Source: an uncultured Ignavibacteria bacterium
Lineage (GTDB): Bacteria; Bacteroidota; Ignavibacteria; Tepidaquicellales; OLB5
Assembly (NCBI GenBank): GCA_937873695.1
Contig: CALMYL010000020.1
Span: forward strand, 62,001-126,000
Direction of reading: 5' to 3'
DNA length: 64,000 bases
How positions within the stretch are numbered: the first letter of the stretch is position 1; each line of letters opens with the position of its first letter. The notes below the pieces were generated by a model. The model made no database searches and had not been told where the DNA came from. It was given only the letters and a program-made list of their open reading frames with translations. This document shows positions 8,021 through 17,235 of the stretch, piece by piece. Both the position numbers and the translations under genes were made by a program.

Positions 8021-9621
8021 TATCTGATATTATCAATTGAACGTTCATTTGATGTCTTCTGTGATATCATATTCATAAACAGCTTAAGCGCACCCTTGTG
8101 GAAGATTTTCAACTGCCTGTACAATGCAAGTGAACAATAAGTATATGTTCCGTACTTATAACCGGCATACAGCAAAGATGTTGACGGCACGGGGTCATCA
8201 TCATCCTGCATTGCCAGCAATCTCTGATATTCAGATGATGTTTTGATATTTGTACCCGGTCTATCTGATGGCAGATAAATATTTCTTTCCTGTATCCATC
8301 CTGTCCAATCGGAATCGTTAATTACATTTGGATTATTAAAAAAGGTATGATTAGGGACAAGCACTTTTACTTCCGCATCTTCTTCGGTTACGCGCTCACT
8401 TGAAATATATATTGGATATGGTGCCAAATCTCCTTTTTCGTTCCAGTCCTGCGGCTTGTTGTAAAATACAAGTAAGTTACCGCCGCCTTCGGCATATTTC
8501 AGGAATCTTTTATTGAATTTTACCACATCGGGTCTGTTTAAGTAAGCCCTGATATCAAGTATTATTGTTGAATACCTGTTCAGATCCCAAACTTCAACAG
8601 CCAAAGGGCTTAGAGTATCGTATTGAACATTAAAGGCCTTCAGGATATTCTCGATAGTATTATCATATGTTTTTACCAATCCGATCCTTCTGTAGGGAGC
8701 AACTTTCACTTCATTCAGTATTTTTAAGCTGTCCTCTGCCGAAACAGTTCTGTATGAATACATCGTTTCATATGATTTCAGATCATTAGTATTCCATTTC
8801 ATGTTATGCTCAAGCCCTGAAAACAGGTCATCACCTTCAAGCGGATACATCCTGTCGCTCCTTACAAGCTGATAGAACCTGTTGCCGAAGAAAAACGGGC
8901 TATCTTTTGACACTTTATCCATTCCTTGCGTTTTATGCTGAAAAAGCGCGTCACGCGATATTTCCGCAATGGTAGTTTTACCGTCAGATATTGTTTTTGA
9001 AATATCAATTTTATACAGGTCTGCTTTGGTGGAATCAAATGAGCGGAAGAAAAGCTTTTTCAGCTGCCATGGTTCAATACCGTTCACAAGCTGTTCGGGG
9101 TGATAACGGTAATCAGCGGCTTTATCAAATGCTTCAAATATCGTAATTCCGCACGCCTGGTGATTACCATGCTGCCGGTCGGGTTTGGTTGTAATTGTAT
9201 CGTGATTTGTAATAACTACATCGGGTCTCAGTACCCTTATCATATAGACAATGCGCGCTAATACTGAATCTTCCCCACCCCAAATTTTAAATGTTTCCTT
9301 AGCGGTTTTTGAAAAACCGAAATCAAGCTCACCCAGAAAGTATGCTTTTGTGCCCTGAATTTTAGCAGCATCATAGCACTCCTGTTCGCGCAATCTGCCA
9401 AGTTTGTCGTTAAGCTCAGGTCCGATCTCATTCTGTCCGCCTTCGCCGCGCGTATAGAATACTGTGTATGCATCATAACCGTAGAGATAGCTGTAATAAG
9501 CGAGTGCTGCGCCATCTTCATCATCAGGATGAGCGGCAATACAAAGAATTGTAAATGATGGCTCCTGCGATAATATAGAAACAGGAAACAGCAGCAGTAA
9601 TGCGAGTATAAACTTTTTCAT
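8020..9621 (-). CDS. Secreted PIG-L family deacetylase with C-terminal glutamine-amidotransferase-like domain
   Basis: 533 residues from ATG 9621; a TTG three codons upstream is possible but would only lengthen the signal peptide. A Sec signal peptide covers residues 1-18. The deacetylase motif AHPDDED (zinc H31, D33/D34) is followed by NHDTITTKPDRQHGNHQA, carrying the second metal histidine. PIG-L enzymes remove N-acetyl groups from sugars such as GlcNAc conjugates. From about residue 300 a separate alpha/beta domain (RIGLVKTYDNTIENIL, then YAEGGGNLLVFYNKPQ) resembles ThuA/GATase1-like folds without an obvious catalytic Cys. Secretion implies action in the periplasm or outside. Confidence 0.85.
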   Translation of the reverse strand: MKKFILALLLLFPVSILSQEPSFTILCIAAHPDDEDGAALAYYSYLYGYDAYTVFYTRGEGGQNEIGPELNDKLGRLREQECYDAAKIQGTKAYFLGELDFGFSKTAKETFKIWGGEDSVLARIVYMIRVLRPDVVITNHDTITTKPDRQHGNHQACGITIFEAFDKAADYRYHPEQLVNGIEPWQLKKLFFRSFDSTKADLYKIDISKTISDGKTTIAEISRDALFQHKTQGMDKVSKDSPFFFGNRFYQLVRSDRMYPLEGDDLFSGLEHNMKWNTNDLKSYETMYSYRTVSAEDSLKILNEVKVAPYRRIGLVKTYDNTIENILKAFNVQYDTLSPLAVEVWDLNRYSTIILDIRAYLNRPDVVKFNKRFLKYAEGGGNLLVFYNKPQDWNEKGDLAPYPIYISSERVTEEDAEVKVLVPNHTFFNNPNVINDSDWTGWIQERNIYLPSDRPGTNIKTSSEYQRLLAMQDDDDPVPSTSLLYAGYKYGTYTYCSLALYRQLKIFHKGALKLFMNMISQKTSNERSIDNIR

Positions 9622-9700
9622 AATCTTCAAAAATAAGGATAAATGATTAAAGAAAGTAGAAAAGAGATTCTGCAGGGACTGTGATTTGGGTTTAATAGTT

Positions 9701-9726
9701 GAGATCCTTCGCTCCGCTCAGGATTA
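9701..9726. repeat. REP-like element of the GATCCTTCGC...GCTCAGGAT family
   Basis: A short imperfect palindrome between the PIG-L gene and the next T9SS protein. Related copies are seen at 52494-52528 (degenerate), 60210-60234 and 62253-62274. Confidence 0.6.
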
Positions 9727-9730
9727 AAGC

Positions 9731-12226
9731 TTACTTCAACACAACCATTTTCTTTACATCAGAAAATTTGTTGTCTACTGTTAGCTTATAGAAATAAATG
9801 CCGCTTGCGATATTTGATGCATCGAAGTCAACTTCATAGACTCCCGCTTTTTGAACCTGGTTAACAAGTACTGCAACCCGGCGGCCGGTGATATCGTAGA
9901 CATGCATCCTTACAAAATTACCGAAATAAGAGGAGCCGGATGGAATTGAATATCTTATCTTTGTAGCCGGATTAAACGGATTCGGGTAATTCTGCCCAAG
10001 CGAAAATTTATCTGCAATTTCAGAAATTGTCTGAATACCGAAAACATCATAGTATGATATACGGGCATTGGTTTCAATTTCAGCAAGTCCCGCTTTGCTC
10101 TCGCCATTTATAAGTCCGGTGAATGATTTTACTATCACTTTAGCTTCATTAATCATAGGTATTCCGGGTACAGTTACTGTTGTGCCGTTGGGATCTATAG
10201 GACCGGTACTTAATACCCGGGCAACTTCATTTCCGTTAAAGTAAAATATTACTTCACAATCAGTTACCTGGATATTAGTGTTATTAGAAGCGTTTGGTCT
10301 GATATTATAGATAATTAAATGGCGTACATCAATAGGAATGCTCCACTTCAAATTCACAAATTCATTGTTTGTACCATTAGCTATCCAGTTAACTCTAAGT
10401 GAATCATTCCTTGCTTTTCTATCCACAACCCTTTTGCCGGGGTACTGAACACTGTCATTAACAAATTTAAATGAACTCTGAGTTACTTCTGCCGAAGTTG
10501 ATGTATTAAAGAAAGACGCTTCAGTAATTGTGGGGGGTACAGGAATTTGCGTGTGACCCGAGTGACATCCTACGCACTTCGTGCCGGTTCCCGGCTTTCC
10601 GTAGTTCATGCCTATAACGTGCGCAACCTGACCGTTTGAACCTCGCAAAACTTTGCCGGCGGAATCAACCACCTGCTCGAACATCGATACATTCGCAGGC
10701 GCGTTATCAAGGGCAATCTGCCCGGTGTGGAAGATCGGTACCTGTGTAAAGTAAACTGCGGAATCGTGCCCCAATGAATCCTGACGCTGGAAGCTCATAA
10801 AGAAATTAATTTTCGCAAATCGCGTAATTGGCGGTGCATCCTGCATCGGGAGATCAACATCACCATTTGTGAAAGTATTTACGCAGTCAAACCTGAATCC
10901 TCCATCTTTGAACCATGTTGAAGGATCAAGTGTGGGAGGAAGTTCATCAGCAACATCAACAACGCCATCAATCAATACCGGCGGCACTGCTTTTGGAAGC
11001 AGTACTTCTGCGTTCAATTCCATTTTACCAATAATATCATAAAAAGGTGTAAGTCCGCTGCCGTTCAGATTAACAGTGTATAATCCATAATCCTGGTTTT
11101 CAACCTGAGTAGCGTATGATATGAGTATTAAATTATTCGGAAGTTCAACCGGGTCACATGCATAAGGCGGCTGCATTGTGCCATATGATGGCGGGTTATT
11201 GATATAAAGCTGCATAGTTGCAGGATTAACTCCAATAACATATGTTCCGTATCCATTTCCGGTATCAAATAACCTGATGCCTGAGCTTCCGGTGGTATGC
11301 GCCATTGCGTTATCTGGAGTAAACAGGCTCAGCATTCTGCCATCACTCAAAAGTGATGGGCGGTAATTATTCTGACCTGAGCGCAGGTTTCCTGTGCCTG
11401 CATAAAATGCCAGCCCTTCACCATCGGGTCTTATTTTCGCTGCAGACCATATGTTGGAAATATCATTTGTCACTGCCAAAGCGGAATCGCGAGTCAATCC
11501 ATTTGGTGTTAAAATAGATGGGTGATCTATATTCAGCCACCACCTGCTGTACACTATTTTTCCTGAAACAGGGTCAATAGTTGGCTCATCCGCCCCGTTG
11601 CGCTCGGTAGTAACTCTGTGCAGGTTAAGCGAGGTTGTATCGATTATATATAAATTGGTTACACGTTTACCTGTGTATTGTGAAAGCGCAGGGTAACGGG
11701 TGCTTGAAAAGCATATTCTGCCATCAGGCAGATAGCATGGGTCAACGTCATCGTATTTTACAAATTTGTATGCAATGGGTCCGAACTGCGCAAGGCTGAC
11801 ATTGCGGCTGCTGTGGGTAATTTTTCTGAATCCCGTACCATCTGCACGGATCTCATAGATCCTCCAGCTGCTGTCGCGGTGCTCAATGCCCGCAAAAACT
11901 AACTTTGACGCGTTCCAGTAGACGCACGGGTCAGATACATCAATTAGTTTAGTACCTGAAAAATTTATGGTGCTGTCAACCAAAACGCGGATAGTTCCGT
12001 TTGCTTCCCTTACAAGCAGTCTGCCTCCAACAACAGATGTCCTTGAAAACGGCCCCATACCCGGCAGCAGGCTTGCCTGCGGGTAATATATACTGCCTCC
12101 GGAAGTGATATTCCTTGAAACAAATACAACAGGATACTGTGAGTAAACAGCATTAAGAAAGGGCTGTAAAATGAATATTGAGCATAGAAGAAAAACTATG
12201 CTCAATATTTTTTTATTAAAATTCAT
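9731..12226 (-). CDS. Secreted propeller protein with one CxxCH motif and T9SS sorting domain
   Basis: 831 residues from ATG 12226; the frame extends to 12274 but the residues before MNFNKK precede a clear signal peptide and are unlikely. Residues about 25-430 contain PD40/TolB-like propeller blades (GRICFSSTRYPALS, SGKIVYSRWWL). This layout recalls proteins annotated as related to hydrazine synthase alpha subunit. Near residue 552 is a single cytochrome-c-type motif, GTKCVGCHSGH. The C-terminus is the T9SS sorting domain (QNYPNPFNPATKIRYSIP, then GIYFYKLTVDNKFSDVKKM). It is probably exported, haem-bearing and surface attached. The substrate is unknown; the hydrazine synthase resemblance does not imply that chemistry. 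Confidence 0.8.
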   Translation of the reverse strand: MNFNKKILSIVFLLCSIFILQPFLNAVYSQYPVVFVSRNITSGGSIYYPQASLLPGMGPFSRTSVVGGRLLVREANGTIRVLVDSTINFSGTKLIDVSDPCVYWNASKLVFAGIEHRDSSWRIYEIRADGTGFRKITHSSRNVSLAQFGPIAYKFVKYDDVDPCYLPDGRICFSSTRYPALSQYTGKRVTNLYIIDTTSLNLHRVTTERNGADEPTIDPVSGKIVYSRWWLNIDHPSILTPNGLTRDSALAVTNDISNIWSAAKIRPDGEGLAFYAGTGNLRSGQNNYRPSLLSDGRMLSLFTPDNAMAHTTGSSGIRLFDTGNGYGTYVIGVNPATMQLYINNPPSYGTMQPPYACDPVELPNNLILISYATQVENQDYGLYTVNLNGSGLTPFYDIIGKMELNAEVLLPKAVPPVLIDGVVDVADELPPTLDPSTWFKDGGFRFDCVNTFTNGDVDLPMQDAPPITRFAKINFFMSFQRQDSLGHDSAVYFTQVPIFHTGQIALDNAPANVSMFEQVVDSAGKVLRGSNGQVAHVIGMNYGKPGTGTKCVGCHSGHTQIPVPPTITEASFFNTSTSAEVTQSSFKFVNDSVQYPGKRVVDRKARNDSLRVNWIANGTNNEFVNLKWSIPIDVRHLIIYNIRPNASNNTNIQVTDCEVIFYFNGNEVARVLSTGPIDPNGTTVTVPGIPMINEAKVIVKSFTGLINGESKAGLAEIETNARISYYDVFGIQTISEIADKFSLGQNYPNPFNPATKIRYSIPSGSSYFGNFVRMHVYDITGRRVAVLVNQVQKAGVYEVDFDASNIASGIYFYKLTVDNKFSDVKKMVVLK

Positions 12227-12300
12227 TTTAATGTGGAGTATAATTCTCTCTATTGATCTGGCAAGCCGATTCAAAAACAGATTGCCCCGCCAGATTATTT

Positions 12301-12801
12301 TTATTTATATGTTACTACAACAGATGAATTATTTTTTTCTTTATCCCATGCAAGCATAATGCTTACTTCGCGCTTATCAAGTTTCCACATTACCATGCCG
12401 CCGTCATCGCTCATCATTTCGCCTTCGCCCTTTTTAAAGCCGGCTTTTTCCACACCTTCAGCAAATGGGGCTAAAATAGCCTTCGGTTTATCTGTTGATT
12501 CAAATGTAACAACAGTACCTTCAGATGTATTGAGTGAACCGAGGCATTTTGAATTTACGGGCTGCGGAACATCATTAGGATAATCCGCAGGCATGCCTTC
12601 TTTTATGCCCAGTTCGTTCGTCTTACCGTCAGTGCTGGTCTGTGTTTTGTTATCGCCTGCAACCTGGTTCTGGTTTGTAGTATTTTGTTTTGTTGAATCT
12701 TTTTTGTCGCCATCAGTTTTCTGATCGGTTTTGCCGCAACCTGAAACAGCAATAATTATTGCTGTGAAAATAGGAAATAATAATTTGAATTTTGTTTTCA
12801 T
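12301..12801 (-). CDS. Small lipoprotein
   Basis: 166 residues. A type II signal peptide with lipobox VSGC near residue 22 is followed by a K/D/Q/T-rich linker (about residues 23-65). The C-terminal domain has AILAPFAEGVEKAGFKKGEG and ends in strand-rich sequence (SIMLAWDKEKNNSSVVVTY). No family is recognised. The next gene upstream encodes a second lipoprotein with a similar leader, suggesting a shared envelope setting. Confidence 0.8.
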   Translation of the reverse strand: MKTKFKLLFPIFTAIIIAVSGCGKTDQKTDGDKKDSTKQNTTNQNQVAGDNKTQTSTDGKTNELGIKEGMPADYPNDVPQPVNSKCLGSLNTSEGTVVTFESTDKPKAILAPFAEGVEKAGFKKGEGEMMSDDGGMVMWKLDKREVSIMLAWDKEKNNSSVVVTYK

Positions 12802-12900
12802 GCTATGGTTTTAGTTGTTAATAAAATGTCCGTTCTATGAGATACTTCCATCCCCCCGTTACACTGGATCAAGGCTTGGCGCTACGCTAAGGATCAAAAA

Positions 12901-13479
12901 CTAATTATTACAAATAACCGCTTCGAATTTGCCGGCAACCCAGCTTTTTGAAGCATCGTTGAAGAAAAGCGCGATCTTCCCTTTTACGGTCTTATCGTTC
13001 ATACTTTCTATTTCCAGCGCGCAATTCCAAGGTTCAGTTGACTTATTTCCAGACTGCTTAAAACCTGCAGAAAATGTTTTCGGGTCATCGGCAAACTTAG
13101 CTTTAACAAACGGACCCTGTTTGATCTCGGCGCCCTTATTCATCAAAGTAAAGCCTTCAAAATTTTCAATGTAGCCGCAGTTCTGTTCCGGTTTAACCAG
13201 CGAAAAATTTATCACATGGTCATTTGAACCGCGCCATTTTTCGAAATTGATATAAGCAAACTGAACTTCTTTGCCTCCTATACTGCCCTTAACGGGGAAA
13301 TCAGGGATGTTTGATGCAGAAACATCATCTTTCCACCCGAATTCGCCGGGCTTATTATCCCCGGTCTTATTTGATGTATCATTGGTTTTCTTGCCGCATC
13401 CGGCAGAAACCAATAATACAGCAGCAAAAAACAGTAACAGGAAACCTCTAAATTTAGCCAAATATAAATTGTATTTCAA
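12901..13479 (-). CDS. Lipoprotein of unknown function
   Basis: 192 residues, with lipobox VSAGC near residue 27 and a short K/D/N-rich linker. The mature part looks like one beta-sandwich (VKGSIGGKEVQFAYINFEKW, later MNDKTVKGKIALFFNDASKSW, ending FEAVICNN). No catalytic motif or family was recognised. A role as an envelope ligand-binding lipoprotein is a guess. Confidence 0.8.
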   Translation of the reverse strand: MKYNLYLAKFRGFLLLFFAAVLLVSAGCGKKTNDTSNKTGDNKPGEFGWKDDVSASNIPDFPVKGSIGGKEVQFAYINFEKWRGSNDHVINFSLVKPEQNCGYIENFEGFTLMNKGAEIKQGPFVKAKFADDPKTFSAGFKQSGNKSTEPWNCALEIESMNDKTVKGKIALFFNDASKSWVAGKFEAVICNN

Positions 13480-13539
13480 TAGGTTTATATATAGTAAACC
13501 TGACAGATAGAATGTGCTGTCAGGTTTATTAATGTAATA

Positions 13540-14310
13540 TTATTTGCAGTATTTGTTAAATCTATCGTTTATTCTTGCCCAGTTAAGATTATTGATGAAG
13601 TTATCAATATATTTCACCCTGCCCGGACCATCTTTATGGTAGTATGCATGCTCAAATACATCGCAGGCTACAAGCGGCACGCCGCCCCAAATTGCGCCAT
13701 ACTGATGTTCATCAACCAGCACGTTAATGAGTCTGCCGGAATATAATCTGTCAAATACCAGCAATCCCCAGCCGCTTAACTTAGCCGAAACGGCGCATGC
13801 TTTGAATTCAGCTTTCCAGTTATCAAATGAGCCGAAGTTAGCTTCGATAGCTGCTTTAACATCGGGCCCCTTGGAGATATCCCCATCGCCGCCCATATTA
13901 TCCCAATAAACATCATGCAGGTAAGCGCCGGAGTGGTTCCATGTAAATCTTCTTTTCAGCTCGCCTATATCAGACCAGTTGCCGTTTGCTTTTGCCAGAT
14001 CAGCTGACTCAAGCTCTTTTTCTATATTATTAAGGAAAGTAACATATCCTTTATGATGAGTATTATAATGCCAGTCAGTAGTTTCTGCGTCAACAACATC
14101 CTTTAACAGAGTTTTCGCTTCTTCATCACTGTACGGACGGGGATTGAATTTCCATTCATATGCCATTTTGTTAAAACCTCCTTCAGGTTGCAAAGCCGTA
14201 TGGCTTTGATTATATTTATTATTCAGTAAATCTAATTTTGAAAATAACCCAAGGGAAACTGCTCCCAGGGCAGAAGTTCTTATAAACTTCCTTCTGCTGT
14301 TATCTTTCAT
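13540..14310 (-). CDS. Fe/Mn superoxide dismutase with Tat-type leader
   Basis: 256 residues, about 50 longer than usual because of an N-terminal leader. SRRKFIRTSALGAVSLGLF at residues 5-23 has the twin arginine (R6, R7) and hydrophobic stretch of a Tat signal. The catalytic domain has THHKGYVTFLNN (first His), WNHSGAYLHDVYW (second His) and DVFEHAYYHKDG (Asp and His). Most SODs have DxWEHAYY here; this one has Phe in place of Trp. It converts superoxide to peroxide and oxygen, and the leader places it outside the cytoplasm. Metal choice between iron and manganese cannot be fixed by eye. It follows the A-type Fe-S carrier gene by about 45 bp on the same strand. Confidence 0.9.
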   Translation of the reverse strand: MKDNSRRKFIRTSALGAVSLGLFSKLDLLNNKYNQSHTALQPEGGFNKMAYEWKFNPRPYSDEEAKTLLKDVVDAETTDWHYNTHHKGYVTFLNNIEKELESADLAKANGNWSDIGELKRRFTWNHSGAYLHDVYWDNMGGDGDISKGPDVKAAIEANFGSFDNWKAEFKACAVSAKLSGWGLLVFDRLYSGRLINVLVDEHQYGAIWGGVPLVACDVFEHAYYHKDGPGRVKYIDNFINNLNWARINDRFNKYCK

Positions 14311-14355
14311 ATAAGCTGCTCTCTTTTAAAACCTGCTGTTTAGAAACAAAATAAA

Positions 14356-14736
14356 CTAAACTCCAAACGAGCTTCCGCATCCGCATGTTTTTTTTGCGGT
14401 GGGATTATTGAAGACAAAACCTTTGCCGGTCAGCCCGTCAGTATAATCTACGGTTGTGCCGGTAAGATAAAGAATACTCTTCCAGTCTACAGCGACTTTA
14501 ACATCATCAAACATCAGGACCTTATCGGTATCTTTAAGTTCAGCATCAAAACCCAGAGTGTAACTTAGTCCTGAGCATCCTCCGCCTTTTACCCCTATTC
14601 TTAAAACATAATCAGCGGGTATGGAGTTTTCAGCCATGATTTTTTTTACTTCGCCAACGGCTTTTTCTGTTAAAGCGATCCCGTCAGTTACTTCGGGGAC
14701 CTTTACATCAGGTGCAACTATGTTTGTATCTGCCAT
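14356..14736 (-). CDS. A-type iron-sulfur carrier (HesB/IscA/ErpA family)
   Basis: 126 residues. The three conserved cysteines are C54 (GGGCSGLSYTLGFD) and C118/C120 (TCGCGSSFGV), the standard Fe-S binding set. It delivers clusters to apo-enzymes. It belongs to the same minus-strand region as the Rrf2 regulator and cysteine desulfurase, separated from them by the barrel-protein gene. The N-terminal 20 residues are a little longer than in ErpA and look disordered. Confidence 0.93.
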   Translation of the reverse strand: MADTNIVAPDVKVPEVTDGIALTEKAVGEVKKIMAENSIPADYVLRIGVKGGGCSGLSYTLGFDAELKDTDKVLMFDDVKVAVDWKSILYLTGTTVDYTDGLTGKGFVFNNPTAKKTCGCGSSFGV

Positions 14737-14846
14737 AATAATATATATTTAATTGTTAATCGCTGCTCTATTTTTCATAAAACCAGGTTAATAAATTGCC
14801 TCGCTGCCCGCTATTTGAAAATTGATTCAGATTTTGCGAAAATAGT

Positions 14847-15614
14847 TTATTTAAAGAAAAAATTCATACCTAAATACAATCCCCAATACGCAACGCGCCT
14901 GTTGGCGGTCAATCCGTTTGAGGAGCTTTTTTCATCTCTGAAAACGATCGTTCTATCAGTTGTTACTTCGTTATCCCCGGTTTGTTTGCCCCAGGCATTA
15001 TCGTAAGTATAGCTGTAACCGGCAAACATATCAATAGTATTCTTAACCCTGAAATACATTTTGAACCCCGCAGTATAACCGTACCTGGGAGTGACCTTAA
15101 AAAAATCGAGCCCTGCTTTATGATACGTTTCGCCGCCCATAAAATTCATTCTCATGAGCCCGAAAACCGCAGGGTAAACTGCATAATTGTGCCCAAGCGG
15201 ATTGACCTCTGAGCCAATACCAACAGAAAATGACTGAATCCTTACACCTATATCATAATCAGAGGGTCCGGGATAATTGCCTTTAAGTATATTGTATCCC
15301 AAATTTAAAAGCGCTTTTACACGCCCCCGTTTCATCAGGCTGTATTTAAGATAAGTCTGGACGCCGTACCCGGTATTAGTTCCGAAGTTATCGGAATCAA
15401 TCAGTCTTTTTCCATCAATAAACAACTGGTCTTCAGCGGAATTGATAGTAACATTATTACCGTATGCTTCAAGCAGCGGTCTTGAGTAACCAAGATTGAA
15501 GCTAAGCTCAATTTTGCTGTAATTATCCTTTGAATCCTTAGTTTTCTTGACCTGCGAAAAAGTTGAAGCAACAAACACAGCAAGAAGCAGCATAATAATT
15601 CTATACTTCAACAT
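14847..15614 (-). CDS. Outer-membrane beta-barrel protein
   Basis: 255 residues. A Sec signal peptide (residues 1-20, ending ASTFSQ) is followed by alternating amphipathic strands with aromatic girdles (KIELSFNLGYSRPLLEAYG, FKMYFRVKNTIDMFAGYSYTY) and a C-terminal strand ending in Phe-Phe-Lys (LGMNFFFK). This pattern indicates a small 8-10-stranded outer-membrane barrel. Its ATG lies inside the end of the cysteine desulfurase gene (14-bp overlap), so the two are probably translated together, an unexpected partner for an Fe-S assembly gene. Confidence 0.8.
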   Translation of the reverse strand: MLKYRIIMLLLAVFVASTFSQVKKTKDSKDNYSKIELSFNLGYSRPLLEAYGNNVTINSAEDQLFIDGKRLIDSDNFGTNTGYGVQTYLKYSLMKRGRVKALLNLGYNILKGNYPGPSDYDIGVRIQSFSVGIGSEVNPLGHNYAVYPAVFGLMRMNFMGGETYHKAGLDFFKVTPRYGYTAGFKMYFRVKNTIDMFAGYSYTYDNAWGKQTGDNEVTTDRTIVFRDEKSSSNGLTANRRVAYWGLYLGMNFFFK

Positions 15615-16806
15615 ACTCCCCCTTCTTTTGCCTGGTGCCGTTGTTTGATGGGGATACAGATCTGAGGTATTCAGCTTTTTCAGCGAACTTTTTAATTACA
15701 TAGTCAATTTCTTCTTCAGTATTAAATCTGCCAATGCCAAAACGTATAGTCGAACGCATCAGGTTTTTATCCAGACCGATCGCGCTCAGTACATGCGATG
15801 GTTCAACAGCTTCAGAAGAACAGGCGCTGCCGGTTGAAACGGCGACTTCCTTCATTGAGATCATTAGTGAATCAGCGTCAATACCATCTATGCTGATATT
15901 CAGATTACCCGGAATCCTTTTTGAGAGGTCACCATTTAATTTAACACCTTTTACAGCTGAAATAATTCCATTATATAGCCTGTCACGAAGCAAAGATATC
16001 CTTATTGATTCATTTTCAAGTTCTTTCGCTGCAATTTCACATGCTTTGCCAAGTCCTACTATACCCGGAACATTTAATGTGCCTGCCCTGAGTCCCTTTT
16101 CCTGGGCTCCGCCGTCTATCTGCGGCGCTATTCTGACCCTGGGTAATTTACCTGTTTTATACAGTGCTCCAACGCCTTTGGGACCGTACATTTTATGAGA
16201 TGAAAAACTAAGCATATCTATACCAAGTTTCGAAAGATCAATAGGTAATTTGCCAACAGCCTGTGTTGCATCTGTATGGAATAATATCTTTTTAGCTTTG
16301 CAGAGTTTTGCAATCTCTTTGATGGGCTGAACAGTACCTATTTCATTATTCACGTACATAACTGAAACCAGAATTGTCTTTTCTGTGAATGCATCAGCAA
16401 TATTTTTGGGGTCAACGATACCGTTTTCATTCACCTTAACATACGTAACATCAAATCCTTTACGCTCAAGATTTTTACATGAATCAAGCACTGCTTCATG
16501 TTCAATTACAGTAGTAACGATATGGTTGCCCTTTGCTGAATGAGTTTCCGCTGCGCCTTTAATTGCGAGGTTAATTGATTCAGTTGCGCCGCTGGTAAAA
16601 ATTATGTCACGGGGTTCGCACTTAAGAAGTCTTGAGACCAGCTTTCTGGCCAGCTCGACTGAGGCTTCAGCCTTCCATCCGAATTCATGTGATTTGCTGG
16701 ATGCATTGCCGTAATTTTCAGTGAAATACGGAAGCATGGCTTCAACTACAAATGGATCTACCTTAGTTGTTGAATGATTATCGAGATATATTGGAAATCT
16801 TATCAT
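15601..16806 (-). CDS. iscS: Cysteine desulfurase (IscS/NifS family)
   Basis: 401 residues. The start YLDNHSTTKVDP is the classic NifS/IscS N-terminus. The PLP lysine lies in SFSSHKMYGPKG (about K205). The catalytic cysteine is in STGSACSSEAVEPSHVL (about C331), with the longer loop of group I enzymes. It releases sulfur from cysteine as a persulfide for Fe-S assembly and tRNA thiolation. The Rrf2 regulator gene ends 11 bp upstream and the barrel-protein gene overlaps its 3' end. No IscU-type scaffold is next to it here. Confidence 0.95.
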   Translation of the reverse strand: MIRFPIYLDNHSTTKVDPFVVEAMLPYFTENYGNASSKSHEFGWKAEASVELARKLVSRLLKCEPRDIIFTSGATESINLAIKGAAETHSAKGNHIVTTVIEHEAVLDSCKNLERKGFDVTYVKVNENGIVDPKNIADAFTEKTILVSVMYVNNEIGTVQPIKEIAKLCKAKKILFHTDATQAVGKLPIDLSKLGIDMLSFSSHKMYGPKGVGALYKTGKLPRVRIAPQIDGGAQEKGLRAGTLNVPGIVGLGKACEIAAKELENESIRISLLRDRLYNGIISAVKGVKLNGDLSKRIPGNLNISIDGIDADSLMISMKEVAVSTGSACSSEAVEPSHVLSAIGLDKNLMRSTIRFGIGRFNTEEEIDYVIKKFAEKAEYLRSVSPSNNGTRQKKGEYVEV

Positions 16807-16817
16807 CTATAACTTTT

Positions 16818-17222
16818 TCAGACTATTTCTGCGAGTGTTGTTGAATTAAAATAACTGTTTATCTGCCGCTGTATCTTTTTTAACGGGCTGCTTAGTATAC
16901 ACGTTTCATAAATAGAGCATGCTTCGGAATCTTCATGCTTGCCGCAATCAAGTATATAACTTTCGCCTTCTATTGCATTAAAGATCTGCGCAAGAGTAAG
17001 CTCTTTAGGATCCTTTAAAAGCTTATATCCGCCGTGTGTACCCTGTACAGAGCCCAATATTTCATGTTTTTTTAATTTTTGCAGAATTTTTGAAAGCAGG
17101 TCGTACGGAATTTTGTACTTATCGGCTATTTCTTTCGCCGAAGACGTACAGTTTTCACCAGGCATTGCCATGTGCTTAACTGCTATTAGACCGTATTCTA
17201 CTTTTTTTGAGAGTTTAAACAT
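16818..17222 (-). CDS. Rrf2-family transcriptional regulator (IscR-like)
   Basis: 134 residues. The N-terminal winged helix has LSKKVEYGLIAVKHMA and the wing GTHGGYKLLKDP. Three cysteines, C93, C102 and C108, give a C-X8-C-X5-C cluster-binding set like IscR (which has C-X5-C-X5-C), so it probably senses Fe-S status. It is the first gene of the block and likely controls the downstream desulfurase. A perfect 8-bp-arm palindrome lies just upstream at 17236-17253; whether that is an operator or a dispersed repeat is unclear. Confidence 0.88.
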   Translation of the reverse strand: MFKLSKKVEYGLIAVKHMAMPGENCTSSAKEIADKYKIPYDLLSKILQKLKKHEILGSVQGTHGGYKLLKDPKELTLAQIFNAIEGESYILDCGKHEDSEACSIYETCILSSPLKKIQRQINSYFNSTTLAEIV

Positions 17223-17235
17223 TTTAGAGACCTAA

